Source: Megalobrama amblycephala (Eukaryota; Chordata; Actinopteri; Cypriniformes; Xenocyprididae). From it: a DNA stretch of 64,000 nt. Below the pieces are notes generated by a model, which was not told the DNA's origin, did not search any database, and was given only the letters and a program-made list of their open reading frames with translations. This document shows positions 12,487 through 23,319 of the stretch, piece by piece (the first letter of the stretch is position 1; every line of letters begins with the position of its first letter). The stretch spans positions 53,406,457 to 53,470,456 of the forward strand of contig NC_063045.1 of the NCBI RefSeq assembly GCF_018812025.1, written 5' to 3'. A program made the position numbers and the translations under genes.

Positions 12487-13438
12487 TTAAAGGTGCCCTA
12501 GATTCAAAAATTGAATTTACCTTGGCATAGTTGAATAACAAGAGACATACAGTGAGTCTCAAACTCCATTGTTTCCTCCTTCTTATATAAATCTCATTTG
12601 TTTAAAAGACCTCCGAAGAACAGGCGAATCTCAATATAACACAGACTGTTACGTAATTGTGTAATGGTGTACGCCCCAATATTTGCATATGCCAGCCCAT
12701 GTTCCCAACATTAGGATTACAAAGGGATTACACAAGGGCAGCCAGTAACGTCTGGAGCTGCACACAGCCTAGGTAAGCAAGGACAACAGCGAAAAATGGC
12801 AGATGGAACAATAATAACTGACATGATCCATGATAGCATGATATTTTTACTGATATTTGTAAATTGTCTTTCTAAATGTTTCGTTAGCATGTTGCTAATG
12901 TACTGTTAAATGAGGTTAAAGTTACCATCGTTTCTTACTGTATTCATGGAGACAAGAGCCGTCATTATTTTCATTTTTAAACACTTGCAGTCTGTATAAT
13001 TCATAAACACATCTTCATTCTTTATAAATCTCTCCAACAGTGTAGCATTAGCCGTTAGCCACGGAGGACATCCTCAAATTCACTCAGAATAAAACTTTAA
13101 CATCCAAATAAACACTTTACTCACATAATTCGAAGCATGCATACAGCGTGCATGACGAACATCTTGTAAAGATCCATTTGAGGGTTATATTAGCTGTGTG
13201 AACTTTGTAAATGTGCTGAAATATAGTCGACAACTCGTGTGGCAGGGAGCACGCGATTTAAGGGGGCGGCGCCGAGTGTAAATCAGTGCATTGTTAATGA
13301 TGCCCCAAAATAGGCAGTTAAAAAAATTAATTTAAAAAAATCTATGGGGTATTTTGAGCTGAAACTTCACAGACACATTCAGGAGACACCTTAGACTAAT
13401 ATTACATCTTGTGAAAAAGCATTCTTGGGCACTTTTAA
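12487..13438. mobile_element. TTAA-flanked non-autonomous element, copy 1 (952 bp)
   Basis: Begins TTAA-AGGTGCCCTAGATTC and ends CTTGGGCACTT-TTAA. The host sequence resumes on both sides as element I. Internal landmarks shared with the copies at 24008-24731 and 26615-27585 include TTGAATTTACCTTGGCATAG, ATTTGCATATGCCAGCCCAT and GCGAAAAATGGCAGATGGA. The TTAA duplication suggests piggyBac- or Kolobok-type mobilisation. No transposase is present. Confidence 0.88.
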
Positions 13439-15516
13439 TTTTAACTATTTGCTTTAATTTTTTGCTGTGGTTTTTGTTCATTTAGTAGCTTTTTGTGATG
13501 TCCAGAGTTGATCTGATTGTCTGAATGTTTTGTTGTCACCATTGTTGAGATTCATACGTTGATTGCTCATATCTTTGTTTGTCAGAATAGTTTTTTATCT
13601 TTTAACTGATATCTTTAATACAGTGTGATCTCACTTTGTAGTAAAATAGGAATTGTCTTTTAAAAGCATTAATCATGGCACACCACAATTATTACATTTA
13701 AGTGACATTTTAGATTACAAAGCCATCAATAGCTAAAAATCATCATCTGATCTCACACGCTGTCATTACAGCCAGAGAATATAAACATATTGTAAAGAGT
13801 TAAGAGCTCAACTAATGGAAACACCAATCACCATTATGGCAACGTCAAATGAAACAAATGAACTTTAAACGTCTGTTAATTGTTAATTCTCAATAAGAAC
13901 TTCTGTAGATAAATGACAGAAATAATGTCAATCTGGTTAATAATATTTGAAGCTGTAATGCTGTTTGTGGAGTTGTTTAATCATCCTCTGCTGAGATCTT
14001 GAGAGATTTAATATTTTTTTTGTATCTTCAGTTGATTTCATCTAAGGCTGTGGCTGGTCAGTTGTAGCTCTTGTGTTTCTGTTTGTCTCTTTTTTCTGTT
14101 CTCTTCTTTACTGCAGTGATTGTGCTTGTTAACAGGCTTGTTAATGCTAAAATGATTCTATAAATAATATATAAAGATTTTGTGGCTCAGATAAGGTCCA
14201 GTTCTGGTTTATTTCTCTGCTCTTGGCTGGCATTTGGCATTGCTCTGTCCTGCTTGTGGCTCAGATCTGGCAAACAGGAGCGGTCCACCCAAGTGGCATC
14301 ATTCCACGCCACATGTGGCCCAGATCATCATACCACGTGTGGCAGATGTGGGCCGGCACAAAGTTGCTATCTGGGTATATTTATGTATATCCCCGCTAGA
14401 AATTTTACGTTCCCAGAACATTCTCAGAACGTCCCCACTGGTGTTAAGGACGTTGTCTAGTAACGTTCCCAGTACGTTCAGAGACGGTCACGATGTGGAG
14501 TTCTTTAGAGGTTTGGGGGACGTTATTTGGCAGACCTTCAGGGAACATTCAGAACATTCTCTGAACGTTTAGGGAACCATATTTTATTTGCAAATGTTCT
14601 CAGAATGTCCCTGCTGCCCTTGTCAAAAAATTGAATTGAAAATTAAATTGACTAACAAAAGTGGTTGTTCAAACAAAAACTAATTTTTCTTAAATGTCTT
14701 TAAAAAAAGCTCTTTACAGGTATTTATTGGATTATTATCATGAAACCTTTTCTTTAAAATGCAAATCTCTTGCAGTAAGTCATTAGCTGACAACAGCACA
14801 TGCATGAGTTAATGTAGCTGCTGTATCACTGCATCAGCAACTACATAGTTACTGTCTTTAAATAAAGCCACATGCAGCAGAACATCAGTGTTTCTGTATC
14901 ATCACTGACTGAAGCACAGGCTCTCTCCAGCACAATGGTAACCTCACAAAACTCAGATAACAGAAACAGAACATTAAACACTAACAGATCTCTCTAGATC
15001 TCTGCGTCTTCACTTTTACAAACCACTCTGACTTTGTTTCTTTCATTCAAAACATCTTAATGAGGTGTTGATGTTTTATTAAAAATAATAAAGTTTGATG
15101 TCACTGTTATGGAGGTAAGCGCTTGCTTTAGTTGGGCTCCTGACCCTTGACATTTTCTCAATTGTTGTAACTGTGTGTTTCTAAAACACACTTGTTACAA
15201 AATAAATTGTGAGAAAAAAAATCTGATCAAATGGATTTGGTTGCTCATTGTTGGTGATTTCATCATCATGCAGTGGTTTTATTAAGTGAGCTCTGAATAT
15301 TGTATTCTTTTCATGCTGTTGTAGTCCTGTGATGCAGCATAAAATCCTGTCCTGCTTTGATATTTTGAAAGGTTTTTAGCATTGTACAGAATCACATAGA
15401 CTCACACAGACATCAAGATTCTGTGTATGATCCTCAACAATGGTGACAAAGTTTTCAGATAAATAGATCAACTATGAACATCACAAAACAAGCTACTAAA
15501 GTCACAAAAATGATTT

Positions 15517-15844
15517 TTGTTTATTGACATTAACTTTTTTGCTCACCAGCCAATGTGGCTAGTGGTTTTCCAAAGTTACTAGCCACTCAGCATTTTCACT
15601 GGCCACAATTTTGCTGTTGGGAAATTACATTTTATATGATTAAAGTTGACTCTGGCATGCTTAAATTACTTGATTTTGAGTCATTTTACTTGATTTACAA
15701 GATTTAAAACCCTTTCATACTTACAAATGCAGATTGACCACCCAAATCAAGACTATACATTGTATATATCAGGTATGTATAGTTAGGCCTATTTTTGTTA
15801 GGCTATATAAAAAGAACAAAGAAGCAAATTACAAATAGTAATTT

Positions 15845-15902
<58 letters not shown>

Positions 15903-16431
15903 TACATATATTTAGCATACATGTATACATTTATTTAACATTTTTTGATGTTTGATTAACATTAATGACAGACAGGTATTTATTTGGGGGCTGCTGAATG
16001 CATGGACGTCATATAGCCTACTGACACATATCCAGTTTTTACCCACTTAGCCGTAAGCCATAGCCGACTGTATTCACGCGAGATACTCCACACGATGCAT
16101 TTTGACATCTGTGTGTGCCTGGTGTGTGCGTGTATTCAGGCGCAAGGAGAACTGATCGCGCGCGCGACAGAGAGAGCGCGCACGCGAGCGCTTCTGTTGT
16201 CATTCAGCGCGATTCCGCCTATCCCGCCTTCACTAACCGCAAGTTAATCGATAAAGAATTGTGACTGAATTGTAATTTTGTGATACGACGATCTTGGCTA
16301 TTTTTCATTTGGCTGTAGGCTGAAATTATATTCAACCCGCCAAAGTGGCTAGTGGGAGTGGCTGTCTTACCCGCCATAGCTGAAATCTACCTGCATTTGG
16401 CGGGTTGGCGGGTGTTAATGTCAAGCCCTGA
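15517..16431. mobile_element. Non-autonomous element with GACATTAAC ends, in element II arm
   Basis: The right end GGGTGTTAATGTCAAGCCCTG pairs with the left TTGACATTAACTTTTTTGCT. Subterminal GGCTAGTGG words are present at both ends. Element II resumes at once on the right (GATTGTCACCATCGTTGAGG, compare 30823). It contains a TA microsatellite and a CpG-rich segment at about 16070-16230. The outermost left bases are decayed. hAT assignment is from recall. Confidence 0.65.
15848..15898. repeat. (AT)n microsatellite
   Basis: About 25 AT units, read directly. Confidence 0.95.
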
Positions 16432-17587
16432 TTGTCACCATCGTTGAGGATCATACGCTGATTCATGATGTCTGTGTGAGTGTAAAAACTCTGCATAATT
16501 AATTTTTTAAAAAACAAACACTCATAAAACTTAATTGGTAATACTTTACAATAACAGTACATGAATAATCATGAACTAATACCTAAGTTAATAGTTACTT
16601 CAACATGAACTCATGATTAGTTAAGATATGAACTAATGAAGAGTGATCCTTAACTACTACAGGAGTCATAAGGATTCATGCATGAAAACAGCAGCCTTAA
16701 CTATGCGTTAATACATGTTTGATAATTAATGCATTAATTAACATTTAGGGGTAAACTAAATAAATCAGGCTCCATAAGAGTAAACAAGAAGTACTCTGAA
16801 TTTGAATTAAACGTGATTTAATACTGTCATAATTTACACTGTAATATAATAATCTGCCATCTGCAGCTTTGTGACAAATGATTGGAATGGCACATGATTA
16901 TTTAGCCATTAATTACATAGATCTGTCGAATCAAATGTGGAAAATAGACTAACTACCACTAATAAATTTAATTTGATCTAAACCGTTTTCTGATTTTTAT
17001 TGCTCATTTATATTTAGTCATAGCTAAATAGTCATAGATTATTCCCGGAACTAAAGCATGTAGGGTTTGTTTCTGGCGGGACACTTATTAGTGGCGCACG
17101 CTAGGTGTTCTCTTGGTGCGTTTGTTGTGTTGCTGGCATTTTAAACTAATAAATGTTGACTGCTTTGGTAAGCCGAATTCATAATTAAAGACATATTTAC
17201 ATGTATGTTTTATTGGGGTTTTCAGGAGGTTATGTGCAGTTATTAACTGTATTTGTATTTTTGTCGTTTAAATGTCTATGCTTTGATTAGCATTAGCTTG
17301 TGGACGCGCCCGATTTTACATGTAAATGTGCCTTATGTGTGTCTTTACAGGTATGTTTATGGCTTGCTTTCAAGTCCATATATGTTTAATTATGTAAATA
17401 AAAATAAAATACAAATACATTTTATTTTGTTTTTTTGCACCGGGGTGTAAAGGAATAAGGACGGCACTCTTAGTGTTTATTCATATATTAGTGAATGATT
17501 TGTACGTGCATCGTGTCATGTCTTTACTTGAGGGGGCACGATCATAATTAAATAACCATATACTAACATCAACTAATAGCTTAATAA

Positions 17588-18695
17588 TAGGGGTGTAACG
17601 ATACGCTCAGGTCACGATACGATACGTATCACGATATTTTGAACAAAATGAAACTGAAATTCAAACAAAATTTATTAAAAAAACATGAACAAATTTCAAT
17701 AATTTTCCTTGTACATACAAGATCACATTTCAATAAAATAAATAAATATAACATCTTAATAAAAACCTTCTGTATTCAAATTAACAGTTGAATAGGGCTG
17801 TCACTGAAAAAAATGTTAAATTTAACATGAACTTAGAATTATGAATAGGGGCCGTTCACATATCGCGTCTAAAAACGCGTGGAAGGCGCGGCCGCACCGC
17901 TTCTCCTTCTTTCCAAAGCGCTTGCGCTCCCGTGGCGTCGGTCGTTGCTATGCAACCATGAACTGAGCTCTCCAAGAGGATCAGGATGTTTCTGCAAAGG
18001 ATAAATGATTTCTAGCCCTTGCATTAGTTTTACTACGAGATATATTGATGGAGATAAGATATAAAAACCACCATGTACAGCTATGATCAGCTGTTCGGCT
18101 GAGCTTTTGATGTTTTGTTACGGAAAGGCCATAGCTGATCGGTTGATTCTTGTCACACGACCTGCGGTGCGCTTGCGGCATTCTGAGAAGTTGAGAATTG
18201 CATGCGCGTCGCGACCGCGTTGATCCCATTATGAGCGCGCCTGCCGCGCGGCTACATTTGAAAATAATAACTGACTTGCACGCGGAAAAGACGCAATATG
18301 TGAACGGCCCCTAACTTAAAGCAAAGCATCGCAAGCGTCTTTTGCTTTTCTGTGAGCACAGCTGTTGCTGTGCACTGCGGTGAAAGAAAGCCACGACTTT
18401 TCTCACGCGACCATGCAAGAGACTGACATGAGAAACGTTTAAACCTGCTTGCAAGATTCAATGTGTGCCCGAAACACTTACTGAACTAGAGAGCTGATTG
18501 AGACACACCATCTACGATAAATCGTTACACCCCTAATACTTATAGTACTTTAAAAATGTGGTAGCATTGGATCTGGACAGGAAGGATAACTCTGGGAAGG
18601 GGTGTGTCGCGATTCTGCCTTCTCACATCGCGATACAGGTTTGTGGACCTGCGTATCGCGATTTCGGTTTCATATCGCATATCGTTACAACCCTA
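17588..18695. mobile_element. hAT element with perfect 8-bp TSD
   Basis: The left end TAGGGGTGTAACGATAC and right end ATATCGTTACAACCCTA are inverted repeats. CTTAATAA duplicates flank it at 17580-17587 and 18696-18703. The 8-bp TSD and TAGGGNTGTAACGATA ends support hAT. It is 1108 bp long with no transposase frame, and it contains a younger GC-rich MITE. Confidence 0.92.
17846..18313. mobile_element. GC-rich MITE nested in the hAT element
   Basis: The left end TAGGGGCCGTTCACATATCG and right end CAATATGTGAACGGCCCCTA are 20-bp-class inverted repeats. The interior is CpG-rich (AAAACGCGTGGAAGGCGCGG near the left, CGCGACCGCG near the right), unlike the AT-rich host. No clear TSD was found. hAT membership is inferred from the TAGGGG start. 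Confidence 0.85.
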
Positions 18696-19885
18696 CTTAA
18701 TAATGCATAATATAATGCATAATTATGTCATGACTTTACTTGAGGGGGCACAATCATAATTAACTCATTATTAACTAACCATATACTAACATCAACTAAT
18801 GGTTTGTTAATGCATAATTATGTCATGACTTTACTTGAGGGGGCACAATCATAATTAATTAATTATTAACTACTTACCAAATTCAACTTGTGATTTATCA
18901 TTAACTTACTATCAAATACACATGTACTAACACAACTATATAAGTGTTCAGCCCAGTTAAGTGATGTTGTGTGACTTTTCAAAAAGTCAGAGAATGGAGG
19001 TACAGTATGATCACGGCCTGCGAGTGAATGGAGAGTGAACTTCTGAATCTGAATCCAGCAAACGCTCCCTGACCTTAGTTCATGTTTCCTGTTTGGTTTT
19101 TTTTTTTGGGAACCGATTCCTCAGGAACTGTTATAAGTCACAGCTGTTTAGTTTGATAGGAAAGAATATCACAAAACATATTAAGACCTTTTAAGATAAA
19201 TTATTAGTGTATTTAGTATTTTATATGTTTGATAAGGAGGCTCAGTGAAAATAATGACAAACTAATCCTGTGCCTTTCTGTAATGTTTATAATGAAGCTG
19301 CTGATGTCACTAGTTTAAATTCTGACAATAATAAATTGTTTAAATTTATTTCAAAGTCCAAGTATTTATTATTCCTTCTTATAGAGACTGTTTGATTTAG
19401 TTTACCCCTAAATGTTAATTAATGCATTAATTATCAAACATGTATTAACGCGTAGTTAAGGCTGCTGTTTTCATGCATGAATCCTTATGACTCCTGTTGT
19501 AGTTAAGGATCACTCTTCATTAGTTCATATCTTAACTAATCATGAGTTCATGTTGAAGTAACTATTAATTCAGGTATTAGTTCATGGTTATTCATGTACT
19601 GTTATTGTAAAGTGTTACAACTTAATTAATGCATAACTAACAGTTAATACACAGACTCTAAAGAGTGAAGCAGGACACTCACAATGATTGAGACAATTAT
19701 TAAGTAATCAAATTCATCTCATCAGAGTTTATCTTTCAAGCTTTGCTGTAACATGCACGTTTTGGAAAAACAATTAAAGCAACCAAAGAAAATCTAGTGA
19801 TAAAACGTCAAGAATCAAGAGCCCATCTAAAGCAAATGCTCACCTCCGTAACGGTGACTTCACACTTTATTATTTTCTATAAAAC

Positions 19886-20672
19886 ACCCACGTAGAAGGT
19901 GACGTTCTCATGACCTTGCGCAACGTTCCCTAAAAGTTCTGAAAAGGTGACGAAAATTCCGAACCTTTACAGAACATTCGGGATGTTCATAAAATGCCCT
20001 CTTTTGGTAATGAAAGTGCTGCAGTTCAAGTTTCCTCATATGACTTTAAGGGGACGTTCCATTTTGGTTATTTTATGGTCAAAAAAGAATGTTACAAAGA
20101 GGGCATTTGGGAAGTTAACAGAACGTCCTATAGTAATAGTCTCCTAAACATTCCCAGAACGTCCTGAATGTTCCCTGAAGGTCCACCAAATAACGTCCCG
20201 CAAACCTTAAAAGAACTCGTTCAGAGACGGTCACGATGTGGAGTTCTTTAAAGGTTTGCGGGACGTTATTTGGTGGACCTTCAGGGAACATTCAGGACGT
20301 TCTGGGAATGTTTAGGGGACTATTACTATAGGACGTTCTGTTAACTTCCCAAATGCCCTCTTTGTAACATTCTCGTGCGACCATAAAATAACCAAAATAG
20401 AACGTCCCCCTAAACTCATTTCGGGAACGTTATTAAATGACCAACAGAGGACCATGTGGCAACGTTCAGTTAATGTCCCAAATTATCCTCTTTGTAACGT
20501 TCATTTTTGACCATAAAATTAACCAAATTGGAATTTCCCCCTAAAAGCATATAAGGAACCTTGAACTGCAGCACTTTCATTACCAAAAGAGGACGTTTTA
20601 TGTAAAATTTCAGATTTTTCGTCACTTTTAGGCAAAGTTGCGCAAGAATGTCACCCTCTACGTGGGTGTTTT
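19886..20672. repeat. Long GAACGTT-rich palindrome at the centre of element II
   Basis: The left arm from CACCCACGTAGAAGGTGACG is mirrored by the right arm ending TCACCCTCTACGTGGGTG. The centre lies near 20225, where AACGTCCCGCAAACCTTAAA at left faces TTTAAAGGTTTGCGGGACGT at right. Outside it both sides continue as TTTTATAGAAAATAATAAAG or its complement. Nearly 800 bp can fold back on itself. There is no coding capacity. Confidence 0.85.
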
Positions 20673-21976
20673 ATAGAAAATAATAAAGTTTGAAGTCACC
20701 GTTATGTCGGTGAGCGTTTGCTTTAGATGTGCTCTTGATTCTTGCCATTTTAACATTAAATTTTCTTTGGCTGCTTTAACTGTGTTTTCAAGACATGTTT
20801 GTTATAGCATAAAGTGCAAGAGAAATTCTAATCAGATGCATTGAGTTATACAGCACTGGTGATTTACTGATCATTTGCAATTTTGTTGTAATTGTTGAGG
20901 ATCATACACAGAATCTTCATGTCTTTGTGAGTGTACATGATGCTGTCTGAATAGTTTCTGCATAATGATAAAAACTTTCAAAATGTCAAAGCAGGGCAGG
21001 ATTCTATGCATTATCATAGGACTACAACAGCATGAAAGAAAATATAATATTCAGAGATCAGTGAATAAGACCACTGTATGATGATATATTCATCAACAAT
21101 GAGCAACCAAATCCATTTGATCAGCTTTCTTTTATCTCACAATTTTTTTGTATAACAAATGTTTTAGAAACATAATTACAACAATTGGAGAAAAAATAAA
21201 GTCAAAATGTCAAGGGTCAGGAGCCCAACTAAAGCAAGCGCTTACCTCCGTAACGGTGACATTTATAAATTTTGATAAAACAACACCTCATTATGAAGAT
21301 TTGAAAGAAAGAAATAAAGTCAGAGTGGTTTGTAATAAGTGAAGATGCAGAGATCTAGAGAGATCTGTTAGTGTTTAATGTTGTTTCAGTTATCTGAGTT
21401 TTGTGAGGTCACCATTGTGCTGAAGAGCAGAGCCTGTGCTTCAGTCAGTGATGATACAGAAACACTGATGTTCTGCTGCATGTTGCTTTATTTAAAGACA
21501 GTAATTGTGTAGTTGCTGATGCAGTGATTACAGCAGTTACATTAACTCATGCATGTGTTGTTGTCAGCTAATGACTTACTACAAGAGATTTGTATTTTAA
21601 AGAAAAGGTTTCATAATATTAATCCAGGAATTGCCTGTAAAGAGCTTTTTTGTTTTTTGTGAGACATTCAAGAAAAATTAGTTTTTCTTTGAACAGCCAC
21701 TTTTGTTAGTCAATTTAGCTCTAATGTTCAATTAAATTTTTTGACAAGGGCAGCAGGGACGTTCTGAGAACATTTCTAAATAAAGTATGGTTCCCTAAAC
21801 GTTCAGAGAACGTCTTGAATGTTCTGTGAAGGTCCACCAAATAACGCCCCCAAACCTCTAAAGAACTCCACATCATGACCATCTCTGAACGTACTGGGAA
21901 CGTTACTAGGCAACGTCCTTAACACCAGTGGGGATGTTCTGAGAATGTTCTGGGAACATAAAATTTCTAGTGGGGT

Positions 21977-23319
21977 GGCATCTTTTTTTCTGAAAAGACA
22001 ATGGAAACTGTGCCTATGGGTCTATAGACATTCGTGAAGTTACAACACCTGCTCATGTTGACGCTAGCAATGCTAGCAATGTGCTAAAAAAATGTTAATT
22101 CATGCTAGCAATGTCTTTCCACTTCACTAAATTTAAAGCTTATGAAACTTTCATACGGCTTGGTCAAGCCAACATAAAAGTTTGTCCCAACGAACTTTAC
22201 TTAGTTTCTAGTTCATGTTATTGTCTACCATCCAAATATCAAATCACAGAAAATTTGAGGTATCATTCATGTCCACATGCAGCACAAATAGTGTGGGACA
22301 ACTTACAAATAGCTTAAGGGTTTATATCAGCAATAGTAAAAGTAAAGCTGGCCTCAGCACCAATGAATTAATTATACACAATATGTAAAACTATTGTATG
22401 GTGTCCCGTGAAGAGCACATCTGTACTGCAGCAGGTGAAATCAAGTACATGAGATTTTAATGAAGGCAGTTTCCTTATAGACCCTCTCACATAATGTCTC
22501 ATGAATAGAACATGAAATGTCACACTGTTCTTTCATGCTGACACACCCAAATGTGTTTACATATGGCACAGCACCATGCATGGAATTTTGGCACATATTA
22601 AATATGAAAAATCAAACATGGCACAGGATGCTGCATGCAGCATATATCTACACATATCCACTAAAAAGACATAGCTCATGTCAGAATAGCGACTCATTAT
22701 AAATATACAAATTAGAGTTTTTCTGTATTTCTGTAATCTACAGACCAGCTAAAGACTTTAGTTGCATTGACTTCACAGACAAAAAAGATTATCAGCTGTT
22801 CAACAGACTGTACTGTACAATTCCAATGTTTGATAAAGCTACAAATAATCAAAACAATACCACTGCACATCACTGTCAGGACTAATAAATGGGTCTGAAC
22901 AAACCAACCAGAGGCATAAATATAGGCTACTGCACACAAATATAGAGGGAAATATTAGACAACAGATGGGGAAAGAACATGAATAGACAGTAATGAACAG
23001 CAAAAAGATGAAAAGTGAGAAGGAAGAATGAACTGGACCATTGTTGAGGAGAATAGACATAATGGATATAATGGATAATTGAGTCAGTCCTCACAGTCTC
23101 ATGGGCATTTCACACTTGAAACTGTCAACCAAGGGTCATTTTAACTCTGATATGAAACAATTGCCCAAGCATCAAATAAGAGTAAAAACTAACTTTGCTA
23201 AGTATTTGACAGTTGCTTGGTAGCTTTATTAGGAGTTGCAGCAAAATACATGGATTAAATTGAATTGTTAGAATGATAGTGCATACAAATTGTCAACTGA
23301 AAACAAAATCGGTGGTGAT
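21977..23319. other. Unique sequence, no gene seen
   Basis: Contains a short GCTAGCAAT repetition at 22065-22110. No exon, RNA gene or matched repeat was recognised. The open frames are short and unsupported. Confidence 0.4.

Larger units (their letters stand above)
8901..14375. mobile_element. Composite element I (CCCAGATAGCAACTTTGTGC ends)
   Basis: The left end CCCAGATAGCAACTTTGTGC at 8901 is the exact inverse of the right end GCACAAAGTTGCTATCTGGG at 14356-14375. TAT lies immediately outside both ends. Left-arm sequences (ATCATCTGATCTCA-type words, AGATCAACTCTGGACATCAC, TTCCCAGCATGCATTGC, GAATCTCAACAAAGG) recur inverted at 12310-13770, so the element has long imperfect inverted arms. It contains a minisatellite, two MITEs, a retroposon tail, a hAT relic and a TTAA element, listed separately. 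No transposase frame survives. A second copy in the opposite orientation is at 34366-37555. Confidence 0.7.
17510..18870 (+). repeat. Three tandem ~95-bp units, the first split by a hAT insertion
   Basis: The core CTTTACTTGAGGGGGCAC(A/G)ATCATAATTAA recurs at about 17522, 18735 and 18832. It is followed each time by ATATACTAACATCAACTAAT or a shortened form. The first unit is interrupted at its end by the 17588-18695 element, which accounts for the large gap between copies one and two. Confidence 0.85.
16537..19618. mobile_element. 3.1 kb element with ~228-bp inverted arms and 9-bp TSD
   Basis: Arms at 16538-16766 and 19391-19618 are inverted copies with only a handful of differences. The ends read GTAATACTTTACAATAACAG (left) and its inverse CTGTTATTGTAAAGTGTTAC (right). 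AACTTAATT flanks both sides (16528-16536 and 19619-19627), and element II arm sequence resumes outside. The interior holds three tandem units, a gene-like module at 17040-17430, and a nested hAT plus MITE. A 9-bp TSD fits Mutator-like elements, but no transposase is present to confirm it. Confidence 0.88.
14391..21976. mobile_element. Composite element II: end block - arm - palindrome - arm - end block
   Basis: The left terminus CCCCGCTAGAAATTTTACGT and right terminus TAAAATTTCTAGTGGGGT are inverted. Each end is a GAACGTT-rich block (14391-14610 and 21745-21976). Inside lie matching arms: CTGCTGCCCTTGTCAAAAAA, AACAGATCTCTCTAGATCTC, and GCTTGCTTTAGTTGGGCTCC with CTGACCCTTGACATTTT, repeated in inverse at 21190-21740. 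A central palindrome occupies 19886-20672. The left arm is split by a hAT relic (15517-16431) and by a 3.1 kb element (16537-19618). Removing both gives an ancestral length near 3.6 kb. There is no transposase frame. Confidence 0.75.

Noticed and set aside
14182..14572. Overlapping ORFs whose peptides recur at 34344-34636
   Set aside because: The peptide similarity reflects two DNA copies of composite element I in opposite orientation. Frames differ between copies, there are stops, and no domain is recognisable.
16070..16230. CpG-rich stretch as a promoter
   Set aside because: Lies inside a non-autonomous transposon (15517-16431), with no downstream exon recognised.
17846..18313. CpG island promoter candidate
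   Set aside because: The CpG richness is confined between 20-bp inverted repeats of a MITE and there is no adjacent gene.
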